In this document: one piece after another, positions 1 through 8,095 of the stretch | Numbering within the stretch: the stretch's first letter is position 1 | Layout: every line of letters starts with the position of its first letter | From: Oscillospiraceae bacterium | GTDB taxonomy: Bacteria; Bacillota; Clostridia; Oscillospirales; Ruminococcaceae | Assembly (NCBI GenBank): GCA_017427265.1 | Contig: JAFRTG010000036.1 | Coordinates: 62,001 to 126,000, forward strand | DNA: 64,000 bases | Direction: 5' to 3' | Program-made: the position numbers and the translations under genes | Notes under the pieces: generated by a model | The model's database searches: none | What the model was told of the DNA's origin: nothing | Seen by the model: the letters and a program-made list of their open reading frames with translations, nothing else

Positions 1-63
1 GTTGATACGAACACGAATCTTCCGGTGTTTATCGGAACCGTGCAGGATCTGCAAGGGGCGTAA
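1..63 (+). CDS. C-terminal end of an unidentified plus-strand gene
   Basis: The first 20 codons read open in frame 1 and end with TAA at 61-63, followed 22 bases later by a strong hairpin at 86-113, as expected at the end of a transcription unit. The fragment is too short to identify. The gene starts outside the window, so only the tail and the stop can be seen. It would be convergent with the minus-strand mnmA operon. Confidence 0.45.
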   Translation, partial: VDTNTNLPVFIGTVQDLQGA

Positions 64-85
64 AATATAAAGACAGATAAAAGGC

Positions 86-113
86 AAGGCGCTGATATCA
101 AAATCAGCGCCTT
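86..113. terminator. Bidirectional Rho-independent terminator
   Basis: A perfect 11-bp stem (AAGGCGCTGAT / ATCAGCGCCTT) with a 6-base loop sits between the end of the plus-strand fragment and the stop of mnmA on the minus strand. The A/T-rich flanks let it serve both convergent transcripts. Confidence 0.8.
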
Positions 114-120
114 TGCATAT

Positions 121-1188
121 TTATCGTATCATTCCGCCGCAGAGGACATGTCCCGCATTGTCATACACAACTGCGGACTGCCCCGGCGCGGCAGCTCTGA
201 CCGGCTCCTGAAACCGGATGCGCAGGATTCTGTGTTCCTGCATCTCACAGACCGCGGCTTGTGCAGGATGATGATACCGGATTTTTGCTTCTGCTGCGAG
301 CTGTTCGCCGGGCTTCATTTCCGGGATGCCCATGAAGCACAGATTATGACAATATACTTCATGCGTCAGCAGAGCGGCCGCATCGCCGAGAACGATCCGG
401 TTCGATGCAGCGTCAATTTTCTGCACATACGCCGGTTTTCCGGCTGCGATTCCAAGCCCGCGCCGCTGCCCGACCGTATAGCGGTAAATGCCGTGATGCC
501 GTCCGAGCACCGCGCCGCTTTCATCGGTAAAATCGCCGTCCGGCGGAAGCGCCTGCTCTACGTTTCCTTCAATGAAATCGGCATATTCTCCGTCCGGGAC
601 AAAGCAGATTTCCTGCGAATCGGGCTTATCTGCAACCGAAATGCCTGCATATTTTGCCAGCTCGCGAACCTCTGCTTTCGAGAGCCTGCCGAGCGGCATC
701 ATGGTACGCGCCAGCTGTTCCTGCGTCAGCCGGTACAGCATATAGGACTGATCCTTCTGACTGTATGCGCCCTTTTGCACCGTCAGTCTGTCGGCGGGCA
801 TCTGCACAACAGAGGCATAATGCCCGGTCGCAATGAAATCCGCCTGCATTGCGTCTGCGGCTTCCAGCAGCTTTTTCCACTTGACAGCACAGTTGCAGAT
901 TACACAGGGATTCGGCGTTCTGCCGCAGAGATATTCCTGCACAAACGGCTTGATGATCTGCTCCCGGAACTCCGGCAGACAGTTCTGCACATAGTACGGG
1001 ATATCGAGCTGCCCGCAGATCGCCTGTGCATCGCTGATTTCACAGCAGCGGCTCTCTGCACCGTTCTCGCCGACCCATGTTTTCAGCGTCATGCCGATCA
1101 CATCATAACCCGCGGTTTTCAGCAGATATGCGGTGACTGCACTGTCAACGCCGCCGGACATTCCGACAATCACACGCGGCTTGCTCAT
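121..1188 (-). CDS. mnmA: tRNA-specific 2-thiouridylase MnmA
   Basis: Cytoplasmic ATP-dependent enzyme that thiolates uridine 34 of Glu, Gln and Lys tRNAs with sulfur from a cysteine desulfurase. The 355-residue length is normal. The N-terminal PP-loop GMSGGVDSAV is at residues 9-18. The nucleophile region TPNPCVICN (Cys98 aligned with the family nucleophile) and the second cysteine in SQEICFVPDG (Cys195) are intact. Its ATG overlaps the stop of the Rrf2 gene by 4 bases (ATGA), so it is translationally coupled as the last gene of the suf operon. SufS from the same operon is the obvious sulfur donor (inference; in Bacillus subtilis MnmA pairs with a dedicated desulfurase, YrvO). Confidence 0.96.
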   Translation of the reverse strand: MSKPRVIVGMSGGVDSAVTAYLLKTAGYDVIGMTLKTWVGENGAESRCCEISDAQAICGQLDIPYYVQNCLPEFREQIIKPFVQEYLCGRTPNPCVICNCAVKWKKLLEAADAMQADFIATGHYASVVQMPADRLTVQKGAYSQKDQSYMLYRLTQEQLARTMMPLGRLSKAEVRELAKYAGISVADKPDSQEICFVPDGEYADFIEGNVEQALPPDGDFTDESGAVLGRHHGIYRYTVGQRRGLGIAAGKPAYVQKIDAASNRIVLGDAAALLTHEVYCHNLCFMGIPEMKPGEQLAAEAKIRYHHPAQAAVCEMQEHRILRIRFQEPVRAAAPGQSAVVYDNAGHVLCGGMIR

Positions 1189-1619
1189 ATGACGTAGCTT
1201 CCGCTGTCATCCGGGCAGATGCCCTGTTCAATCAGCTCTGCCAGCGTCATATGATCGGTGTAATTGCGCATAGCACCGTTCATTTTATCCCACAGGCAGC
1301 TCTTGATATTTCTGCGCAGGCCGCTGTTTTCTTCTATTTCGGGAACATCCGCGAGAATGCTGCTGTCCAGCGCGTTCAGGACATCGGAAATGTGAATGAC
1401 GGATGCGGGCTGCATCAGCGAATAGCCGCCCTTCTGTCCCTTGGATGCACGAATCAGATTGGCCTGACGCAGCTGCAGCAGAATCTGCTCTAAATATTTA
1501 TGCGAAATATTCTGCCGCTGTGCGATTTCAATCGTTGTTGCCTTTTCGCCCTGCTCGGAATGAATCGCAATATCCGCCAAGGCCGCAAGCCCGTATTCGG
1601 CTTTTGTTGTGAATTTCAC
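1185..1619 (-). CDS. Rrf2-family transcriptional regulator
   Basis: DNA-binding regulator of 144 residues. The start is a GTG at 1619, preceded by an AGGAGG Shine-Dalgarno; the longer upstream frame overlaps sufU and lacks a better site. The winged-helix region (residues 1-70, with FTTKAEYGLAAL and KGQKGGYSL) is typical of IscR/CymR/NsrR proteins. Only two cysteines are present, Cys108 and Cys135, not the three-Cys cluster of IscR, so a canonical IscR [2Fe-2S] site is not evident. It lies between sufU and mnmA, so it probably regulates its own operon. Candidate dyad operators occur at the suf promoter (6323-6383) and at two other minus-strand promoters. The effector is unknown: cysteine-synthase partnering as in CymR, or an Fe-S cluster, are both possible. 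Confidence 0.88.
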   Translation of the reverse strand: MKFTTKAEYGLAALADIAIHSEQGEKATTIEIAQRQNISHKYLEQILLQLRQANLIRASKGQKGGYSLMQPASVIHISDVLNALDSSILADVPEIEENSGLRRNIKSCLWDKMNGAMRNYTDHMTLAELIEQGICPDDSGSYVI

Positions 1620-1635
1620 GTTCGCCTCCTGTCTG

Positions 1636-2061
1636 TCAACTGCTCTCATGCAGCAGGAGCTCAAGGGTTTTCCAAGCAAGTACGGCACATTTTACCCGTG
1701 CCGGCATTTTGGAGATATTCTGTAAAGCACCTGCTTCCTCAAGCTCGTCCAGTTCGTCATCTGTGATTTCTCCGGCAATCATTTTTTTGAAAAGGGATGC
1801 AAGATGCATCGCTTCATCCTTGCTCCTGCCGATAATCAGATCAAGCATAATATCCGCAGATGCTTGCGAAATCGCGCATCCGACGCCGGTGAAGGAGCCG
1901 CTCTGTACGATATTGTTTTCAACCTGCAGATGCAGTGTGATCTCGTCGCCGCAGCTTGGATTCAGCCCGGCGTGCGAGCAGGTCGCACATGGCAGGTCAT
2001 GCAGATGCTGCGGGTGCAGATTGTGGTCAAGCAGAACCTCATTATAAAAATTATCCGTCAT
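1636..2061 (-). CDS. sufU: SufU-type iron-sulfur scaffold / sulfurtransferase
   Basis: A 141-residue IscU/SufU-like protein. In Gram-positive SUF systems SufU is a zinc-containing sulfur acceptor that takes persulfide from SufS and feeds the SufBCD scaffold. The expected ligands are present: Cys37 and Asp39 in NPSCGDE, Cys62 in GVGCAISQASADIM, and Cys125 in ARVKCAVLAW. The insertion between the second and third cysteines is the usual SufU length. It overlaps sufS by 11 bases, consistent with tight coupling in the operon. Confidence 0.93.
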   Translation of the reverse strand: MTDNFYNEVLLDHNLHPQHLHDLPCATCSHAGLNPSCGDEITLHLQVENNIVQSGSFTGVGCAISQASADIMLDLIIGRSKDEAMHLASLFKKMIAGEITDDELDELEEAGALQNISKMPARVKCAVLAWKTLELLLHESS

Positions 2062-3259
2062 AGCCCATGCGCCTCCTGACTGATTTTAACGTCGTTATGA
2101 ATCTTTCGATATCCTGCTCATCATTATATAGCCCGAGGCTCATGCGGGCGGTAGAGGGGACACCGAGAAACTGATGCAGCGGCTGCGCACAGTGATGCCC
2201 TGCACGGATCGCAACATTGTCTGCATCGAAAATTGCTGCAATATCATGCGGATGAACACCGTCTACTGCAAACGTAATGATACCGTGATGCTGTTCTGCA
2301 TTCTCCGCGCCGATGATCTGCACGCCCGGAATTTCACGCATCTGCGCAAATGCAAGTGCGGTCAGATCGTTTTCGAGCTTCTGAATCTGCTCAAAACCGA
2401 TCCGGTTGATATAGTTGATTGCTGCGTGCAGTCCGACCGCACCGCCGACGTTGACGGTGCCGGCCTCGAATTTATGCGGCAGCTCCGCGTAGGTTGCGGA
2501 TTCGCGCTGCACGTATTCGATCATCTCTCCGCCGGATAAAAACGGCGGCATTTCTTCAAGCAATTCGCGTTTGCCGTACAGCACGCCGATGCCCATCGGC
2601 GCATACATTTTATGGCCGGAGAACGCAAGAAAGTCCACATCCAGCGCCTGTACATCAACCGGCATGTGCGGAACGCTCTGTGTGCCGTCACATACAATCA
2701 GCGTGTTGTTTTGGTGGCAGATTTCTGCGAACTTCTGTATCGGGTTCAAATCGCCGAATACATTGGAAATCTGCGCAACCGCAAAGATTTTCGTGTGCGG
2801 TGTTAAAGCATTGCGAAGCGATTCTTCTGTATATAAACCGGTTTTGTCACATTCCAGATACCGGAGCTTTGCCCCTGTTTTCTGGGACACAATCTGCCAC
2901 GGGACGAGATTGCTGTGGTGCTCCGATATTGCGACTAAAATTTCATCGCCCCGGCAGAGATTCTCACGGCCCCAGCTGTATGCAACGAGGTTCAGGCTTT
3001 CGGTCGCGTTGCGTGTAAAAATGATTTCCTTTGTGCTGTGTGCATGAATAAAATCACGCACGGCGGCACGCGCGTTTTCGTAGGCATCCGTTGCCCTGAC
3101 GCTCAGATCGTAGAGCCCGCGCAGAGGATTGGCGTTCTCTGTTGCATAATACTGCGCGACCGCATCGGTCACGGCCTTCGGCTTCTGCGAGGTCGCGGAG
3201 GTGTCGAGATATACCGTGTCCGGGTATGCTGCAAAGATCGGAAAATCCTGTTTAAGCAT
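2051..3259 (-). CDS. sufS: Cysteine desulfurase SufS
   Basis: PLP enzyme (402 residues) that converts cysteine to alanine and a protein-bound persulfide. The PLP lysine is Lys217 in FSGHKMYAP and the catalytic cysteine is Cys357 in AGHHCAQPL, the short active-site loop of group II (SufS) desulfurases. The ATG at 3259 was chosen because GGGAGG sits 6 bases upstream; an in-frame start 11 codons earlier lies inside sufD and has no better site. It overlaps sufD by 8 bases. It is likely to supply sulfur both to SufU/SufB and to MnmA (inference from the operon). Confidence 0.95.
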   Translation of the reverse strand: MLKQDFPIFAAYPDTVYLDTSATSQKPKAVTDAVAQYYATENANPLRGLYDLSVRATDAYENARAAVRDFIHAHSTKEIIFTRNATESLNLVAYSWGRENLCRGDEILVAISEHHSNLVPWQIVSQKTGAKLRYLECDKTGLYTEESLRNALTPHTKIFAVAQISNVFGDLNPIQKFAEICHQNNTLIVCDGTQSVPHMPVDVQALDVDFLAFSGHKMYAPMGIGVLYGKRELLEEMPPFLSGGEMIEYVQRESATYAELPHKFEAGTVNVGGAVGLHAAINYINRIGFEQIQKLENDLTALAFAQMREIPGVQIIGAENAEQHHGIITFAVDGVHPHDIAAIFDADNVAIRAGHHCAQPLHQFLGVPSTARMSLGLYNDEQDIERFITTLKSVRRRMGYDG

Positions 3260-4133
3260 CCTGTTCCTCCCTTCCGAGCAGAGCGGCTGCATATTGCTCC
3301 GTTTCTGTATCGCCGATCTGCTTCAGAACGCTGCCGAGCTGCGACTGCGCAAGAATCTCATAAATCTGCGCTTCCGGAATGCCGCGCGACTGCATATAAA
3401 AGATGTGCTTCGGGTCGATTTGTCCGATTGTTGCACCGTGAGAACCTGCGACATCCTCCTCTGCACAGAGGATCACCGGCACCGTTTTGTTGACGACCGT
3501 TTCATCCAGCAGCAGAACATTTTCCTGCTCCGTACCGGATGCACCTGCGGCGCCGTTCCGGAAGTCAATCGTGCCGCGGAAGATCTTTTTTGCATGTCCG
3601 CGCAGCACACCTCTGACGGCTGTATCGGATTCGGTTTTCTTGCCGTTTTGTACGATGTTCAGGTTGATATCCAGTGCATTTTCATCCGCAAACGCGTAGC
3701 CGATATTTGACGTAAACACGGATTTTCTGCCGTTCATATTTACGGTGATTGCGCTGACGGCATCTGCACAGTTCAAATAAATTTGTACAAGCTCCAGCGC
3801 AGCCTGATCGGCAAGATCTGCCTGCAGATCGGCAATGACCGCACCGCCGGTGATAATCTGCACCAGCTTCACATGCGTGCCGGATTCTGCATGAATTGTT
3901 GTCTTAACAGCCGCGTTTTCTGCATGGAGATGCTCGATCACAAACTGCGGTTCCTTTCCGCCGTTGATATGAACATTTGCAGATTGGCTGATCTCAATTT
4001 TGGATACGGAATGATCGTTTGCGTCGATGACAATTTCATCCGCAAGATCGTCCGATATTTCGCGTGCCGTTCCGTTGACGCCGAGCCATGAAAAGGTCGG
4101 CGCGGGGAGCTGATTCAGTTGTGTTGTTGCCAT
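3252..4133 (-). CDS. sufD: Fe-S cluster assembly protein SufD
   Basis: A 293-residue SufB/SufD-family protein, shorter than many SufD homologues (about 400). The right-handed beta-helix core region and the conserved C-terminal block around GSHGATIGQIDPKHIFYMQSRGI (read here as GSHGATIGQID then HIFYMQSRG) are clear. SufD forms the SufBC2D scaffold with SufB and the ATPase SufC and is needed for iron entry in the known complex. AAGGAGG precedes its ATG. The N-terminal part is reduced compared with proteobacterial SufD, as is common in Clostridia. Confidence 0.9.
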   Translation of the reverse strand: MATTQLNQLPAPTFSWLGVNGTAREISDDLADEIVIDANDHSVSKIEISQSANVHINGGKEPQFVIEHLHAENAAVKTTIHAESGTHVKLVQIITGGAVIADLQADLADQAALELVQIYLNCADAVSAITVNMNGRKSVFTSNIGYAFADENALDINLNIVQNGKKTESDTAVRGVLRGHAKKIFRGTIDFRNGAAGASGTEQENVLLLDETVVNKTVPVILCAEEDVAGSHGATIGQIDPKHIFYMQSRGIPEAQIYEILAQSQLGSVLKQIGDTETEQYAAALLGREEQDA

Positions 4134-4142
4134 AAGCCCTCC

Positions 4143-5552
4143 TTATCCGACCGAGCCGGTCATTTCCATGCGGATGAGATTGTTCATCTCGACCGCGTAT
4201 TCAAGCGGCAGTTCCTTTGAGACATTGCCCGCAAATCCGCTGACGATCATCGCGCGCGCAGACTGCTCGTCCATGCCGCGGGACATCAGATAAAACACCG
4301 CATCATCGCTGATTCTGCCGATTTTCGCCTCATGACCGATATCGCATTTGTCCGTGCGGATATCCATGGCGGGGATCGTGTCGGAACGGGAAATCTGATC
4401 CAGCATCAGCGATTCGCAGCTGACGGATGAACGGCTCCCGACTGCGTTTTCATGCACTGTGACCGCGCTGCGGAAGGTGCTGATGCCGCCGCTTTTCGAG
4501 ATGGATTTTGTATCAATATGCGACGAGGTTTCCGGTGCATTGTGCACGATTTTCGCGCCGGTATCGAGGTTCTGTCCTTCACCGGCGAAGGTGATGCCGG
4601 TGAATTCCGCGGATGCGCCGCGCCCGTTCAGAATGCTCATCGGGTAGAGGTACGACACATGCGAGCCGAAGCTGCCGGAGACCCATTCGATGCGTCCGCC
4701 TTCCTCGACCAGCGCGCGCTTCGTGTTGAGATTGTACATGTTTTTCGACCAGTTTTCGATCGTCGAATAACGCAGCTTTGCGCCCTTTCCGACATACAGC
4801 TCCACGCATCCGGCGTGCAGGCCGGCTTCGTAGTATTTCGGTGCCGAGCATCCCTCGATGAAGTGCAGGTCGCTGTTTTCCTCAAGGATAATCAGCGTGT
4901 GCTCGAACTGTCCTGCGCCCTTTGCGTTGAGCCGGAAATACGATTGCAGCGGGATTTCCAGCTTGACGCCTGCGGGAACATAGACGAAGGATCCGCCTGA
5001 CCAGACTGCGCCGTGCAGCGCCGCAAATTTGTGATCGGTCGGCGGGACGAGCTTCATGAAGTGCTTGCGGATAATCTCCGCATATTTCGGATCGTGCATA
5101 GCGCTTTCAAGATCGGTGTACACGACACCGGATTCCGCGACCTCCTTGCGGACGTTGTGATAGACAAGCTCGCTGTCATACTGTGCGCCGACGCCCGCGA
5201 GCGATTCCCGCTCTGCCTGCGGAATGCCAAGCCGCTCGAATGTTTCCTTGATGTGCTCAGGCACATCGTTCCAGTCGGTGTTCATGCGGGATTTCGGGCG
5301 GATATATGTGACGATATTGCGCATATCGAGACCGTCAACCGGCGGTCCCCAGATCGGCATGTTCGTCCGGGAAAAGATTTCGAGGGATTTCAGCCGGAAT
5401 TCGCGCATCCAGTCCGGATCATTTTTTTCTTCAGATATTTCGCGGATAATCTCCGGTGTGATGCCGCTGCTGAGAAAGTCCGCCGCGTCCTCGTCATACC
5501 GGAAATCGTACAGTGAACGGTCGATATCCGCGACCTGTGTTTTCTGCTTCAT
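4143..5552 (-). CDS. sufB: Fe-S cluster assembly scaffold SufB
   Basis: A 469-residue SufB of normal length, the main scaffold on which nascent Fe-S clusters are built. Recognisable blocks are FRLKSLEIF near residue 52, the beta-helix core, and the C-terminal CDIGHEAKIGRISDDAVFYL block. A conserved cysteine lies in RSSVSCESLMLD, at the position used for sulfur transfer in the family. The start ATG overlaps the sufC stop (ATGA, 5549-5552). It partners with SufC and SufD encoded on either side. Confidence 0.96.
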   Translation of the reverse strand: MKQKTQVADIDRSLYDFRYDEDAADFLSSGITPEIIREISEEKNDPDWMREFRLKSLEIFSRTNMPIWGPPVDGLDMRNIVTYIRPKSRMNTDWNDVPEHIKETFERLGIPQAERESLAGVGAQYDSELVYHNVRKEVAESGVVYTDLESAMHDPKYAEIIRKHFMKLVPPTDHKFAALHGAVWSGGSFVYVPAGVKLEIPLQSYFRLNAKGAGQFEHTLIILEENSDLHFIEGCSAPKYYEAGLHAGCVELYVGKGAKLRYSTIENWSKNMYNLNTKRALVEEGGRIEWVSGSFGSHVSYLYPMSILNGRGASAEFTGITFAGEGQNLDTGAKIVHNAPETSSHIDTKSISKSGGISTFRSAVTVHENAVGSRSSVSCESLMLDQISRSDTIPAMDIRTDKCDIGHEAKIGRISDDAVFYLMSRGMDEQSARAMIVSGFAGNVSKELPLEYAVEMNNLIRMEMTGSVG

Positions 5553-6298
5553 ACTGCGTCCTTTCCGGTCAGATGCTCAAAGCCGTTTTCATTGATCTCC
5601 GCAATCAGCTCCGCGCCGCCCTCTTTGACGATTTTTCCGTCTGCGATGATATGTGCACGGTCAACATGAAGCGCATCAAGAATTTTCGTATTGTGCGTGA
5701 TGATGAGCAGGGAGCCGCCGCAGCTTTCGCGGTATGCCGCAATGCCGGCCGAGACCGTCCGCACGGCGTCCACGTCGAGGCCGGAATCCGTTTCGTCAAG
5801 GATTGCGAGCTTTGGCTTCAGCATCAGTAATTGCAGAATCTCCGCCTTTTTCTTTTCGCCGCCGGAGAATCCGACGTTCAGATCGCGTTCTGCATAGGAA
5901 GCGTCCATTTGCAGAACCTCCATTGCCGCTTTCAGCTGCTTTTTGAAATCCCACAGCTTGAGGCGCTGGCCGGTGACCTGCTCCAGCGCATTCCGCAGAA
6001 AATCCGAGAGCGTGATGCCCGGAATTTCAACCGGATTCTGGAATGAAAGAAAAATGCCGCGTTTAGCGCGTTTATCCGGTGTCTCATTTGTGATATCGGC
6101 ACCGTCAAATACGATGCTGCCGCCGGTCACGCGGTATTCCGGGCTGCCCATGACCGTATAGCCGAGCGTTGATTTGCCCGCGCCGTTCGGTCCCATCAAA
6201 ACGTGTGTCTCACCGCTGCCGACCTCCATGGAAACGCCGTGCAGCAGTTCCTTTTCCTCGATCTCAACGGACAGATTATTGATTGTCAGCAATGCCAT
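5549..6298 (-). CDS. sufC: SufC ABC-type ATPase of Fe-S assembly
   Basis: A soluble 249-residue ATPase that drives conformational change of the SufBCD scaffold. The Walker A motif GPNGAGKST, the signature FSGGEKKKAEIL (with the FSGGE variant characteristic of SufC), the Walker B segment KLAILDETDSGLD and the H-loop ITHNTKIL are all visible. The ATG at 6298 has AGGATGGAG upstream; an earlier ATG six codons upstream lies too close to the hairpin-free leader and has a poorer site. It is the first gene of the operon and is read from the promoter at 6350-6378. Confidence 0.97.
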   Translation of the reverse strand: MALLTINNLSVEIEEKELLHGVSMEVGSGETHVLMGPNGAGKSTLGYTVMGSPEYRVTGGSIVFDGADITNETPDKRAKRGIFLSFQNPVEIPGITLSDFLRNALEQVTGQRLKLWDFKKQLKAAMEVLQMDASYAERDLNVGFSGGEKKKAEILQLLMLKPKLAILDETDSGLDVDAVRTVSAGIAAYRESCGGSLLIITHNTKILDALHVDRAHIIADGKIVKEGGAELIAEINENGFEHLTGKDAV

Positions 6299-6322
6299 AT
6301 TGCTCCATCCTTTCATATTATC

Positions 6323-6383
6323 CCTATCGAAAATATAGGCTATGTTATTATTATACTACATTTATCCTACCTTGTCAATAGGA
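6323..6383 (-). promoter_or_regulatory. suf operon promoter with two dyad operators
   Basis: On the minus strand TTGACA (plus coordinates 6373-6378) and TATAAT (6350-6355) are separated by exactly 17 bp, a consensus sigma-A promoter. Two short inverted repeats flank it: TCCTA-N9-TAGGA (6365-6383) covers the -35 box and CCTAT-N7-ATAGG (6323-6339) lies just downstream of the start point. Both positions suit a repressor. Given the rrf2 gene in the operon, Rrf2 autoregulation is the simplest inference. Confidence 0.8.
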
Positions 6384-6390
6384 AAAGCGA

Positions 6391-6435
6391 AAAATCAAGC
6401 GGATATGCCATTTTCGACATATCCGCCATGATTTT
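6391..6435 (-). terminator. Rho-independent terminator after the ECF S-component gene
   Basis: A stem GCGGATATG/CATATCCGC with a 10-base loop is extended by AAAATCA/TGATTTT arms. It lies between the stop at 6470 and the suf promoter, and ends in a T-rich run on the minus strand. It separates the transporter operon from the suf operon. Confidence 0.75.
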
Positions 6436-6469
6436 ATAAATATTCTGTGTTTTTTGTGCGATTTGCCAA

Positions 6470-6988
6470 TCAGAAAAATGCACTCAGTCTGGTGCTTCTT
6501 TTGCGGAGCGCTGCATACAGAACAGAGGAGACGGCCGCGCCGAATACACCCTGCACAATATTCTCCGGAACAGACAGCAGTGCGGAGGCGAATGAACCGT
6601 ACAAAACGCCCGCAAATACTGCGTAACCGAGGATCATAACGATTTCAGCTGCGATTGCGCCGGCCAGCAGCGCCCAGTAGGATTTCTGTTCCCGCGCAAA
6701 CCGTTTGTAGACCACAAAGGATACAACGGCCATGCCCGCCTTGATGACCAGTGTGGCCGGGGCATAGACTGTGTAGCCGGAGATCAGATCGGCCATTGCA
6801 GAACCGATGCCCGCAGCGGCACTGCCGTAGATTGGCCCCAGAATCCATGCGGACAGATTGACCAGTACATCACCGATGTTGATATAGCCCTTGGTGGGGG
6901 AGGGAATCTGGATAAACAGGGTCGCAACAGTCGTCAGAGCTGCAAGCGCACCTGCAAGCGTCAGCTTTTTCAGCTTCTCAGAATTCAT
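6470..6988 (-). CDS. ECF-transporter S component (substrate-binding membrane subunit)
   Basis: A 172-residue hydrophobic protein with five to six predicted membrane helices. The segment GYINIGDVLVNLSAWILGP followed by YGSAAAGIGSAMADLISGY and YAPATLVIKAGMA matches the vitamin-uptake S-component family that includes riboflavin, hydroxymethylpyrimidine and pyridoxine specific members. The substrate cannot be told from sequence. No energising A or T subunits lie in the window, so it would use a shared ECF module. It follows the ABC importer by 15 bases and is probably the last gene of that operon, which suggests a related substrate. Confidence 0.82.
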   Translation of the reverse strand: MNSEKLKKLTLAGALAALTTVATLFIQIPSPTKGYINIGDVLVNLSAWILGPIYGSAAAGIGSAMADLISGYTVYAPATLVIKAGMAVVSFVVYKRFAREQKSYWALLAGAIAAEIVMILGYAVFAGVLYGSFASALLSVPENIVQGVFGAAVSSVLYAALRKRSTRLSAFF

Positions 6989-7003
6989 GTAATATCATCC
7001 TTT

Positions 7004-8080
7004 TCATTTCGCTGCCTGTACCGGCGTGAAGGTATCTCCTTCAATCTTGTAGGTATCCGGTACATCGTCAAAGAATTTGAACGAGCGCGCGATCAGCGCA
7101 TCCACATCGGTTGCATCCTTCAGCAGACCGATCGTTTTGAGGTCATTGGCGACATTGACCAGTGCATCGTAGCCGCCCTGCACGCTCGGCTTGAACTCAT
7201 ATGTTTTCAGAATGGCAGCATTGTCCTCGGCGTTGCCGCTGACCCACTGCTTTTCGACCTGAATCTTTGCGGTTTCATCGGGATGCTCTGCGACCCATGC
7301 GGATGCTTTCAGGCAGGCATCAGTGAACTTTGCTGCGATATCCGGGTGCTTTTCAACCAGCTCCTGCGAAACAAATGTCACGCAGCAGTATTCCGAACCG
7401 TAAGGCTCCGTCGTTGCAGTATCCAGCAGAACGGCAAGGTCATATTCGTTCTCTGCCGTTGTCGCAATGGGGTCATTGAGAATAATCGCATCGACTGCGT
7501 CGTTCTGCAGTGCGGCGGGCATATCGGCCATGCCGTAGACCAGAAATTCCACTTCGGAGCTTGCCGTGCTGATGTCAACGCCGACATTGTACAGCGCGCG
7601 CTTTGCCGTTACCGTTTCGGAGCCTGCCAGCGAGGAAACGGCGAGCTTTTTGCCTCTGAGATCTTCGAGCTTCGTGATGCCGGAATCCTTTTTAGTCAGC
7701 ATCTTGGTGCATCCGGTGTGCATACCGGCGGTCATGACCATGTTCAGACCGTTTTCAATCGGCTGCACGAACTTGCCGACCAGACCGAAGCCGCAGTCTA
7801 TGGTTCCCGCGCCGAGCGCAGCCTGAATATCGCTCTTGCCGAAATCAACGCGCTCCCACTTGATGCCTTCGTCATCGAAGTAGCCGTTTTCCATTGCAAT
7901 CTGCAGCGGTGCGTGGCAGAGCGCGCCCTGTGCCTCACCGATTTTCAGAACATATTCGCCGTTATCGGCAGCATTATCGCCGGCGAGTGCGGTACCCTGA
8001 CCGTTGTTTGCGCCGCAGCCGGCAGTACAGAGCAGCAGTGCTGCGGATGCAGCAACCGAAAGAATTTTCTTGATTTCCAT
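7004..8080 (-). CDS. ABC importer substrate-binding lipoprotein (NitT/TauT/NMT1 class)
   Basis: A 358-residue exported protein: basic N-terminus, hydrophobic core and lipobox LLCTAGC place it as a lipoprotein anchored outside the membrane. The mature part begins YVLKIGEAQGALCHAP and contains IAMENGYFDDEGIKWERV and the LRGKKLAVSSLAGSE segment typical of SsuA/TauA/NMT1-like binding proteins for sulfonates, nitrate or thiamine precursors. The ligand is not identifiable. It works with the ATPase and permease genes directly upstream. Cysteines in the mature domain (ALCHAP, DCGFG, GCTKM, YCCVTF) are unusually frequent for an exported protein. Confidence 0.88.
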   Translation of the reverse strand: MEIKKILSVAASAALLLCTAGCGANNGQGTALAGDNAADNGEYVLKIGEAQGALCHAPLQIAMENGYFDDEGIKWERVDFGKSDIQAALGAGTIDCGFGLVGKFVQPIENGLNMVMTAGMHTGCTKMLTKKDSGITKLEDLRGKKLAVSSLAGSETVTAKRALYNVGVDISTASSEVEFLVYGMADMPAALQNDAVDAIILNDPIATTAENEYDLAVLLDTATTEPYGSEYCCVTFVSQELVEKHPDIAAKFTDACLKASAWVAEHPDETAKIQVEKQWVSGNAEDNAAILKTYEFKPSVQGGYDALVNVANDLKTIGLLKDATDVDALIARSFKFFDDVPDTYKIEGDTFTPVQAAK

Positions 8081-8095
8081 TTCAAATAACTCCTA

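Noticed and set aside
1620-1688. A longer start for the Rrf2 regulator at 1688.
   Set aside because: It runs inside sufU, while the GTG at 1619 has an ideal Shine-Dalgarno and gives a normal family N-terminus.
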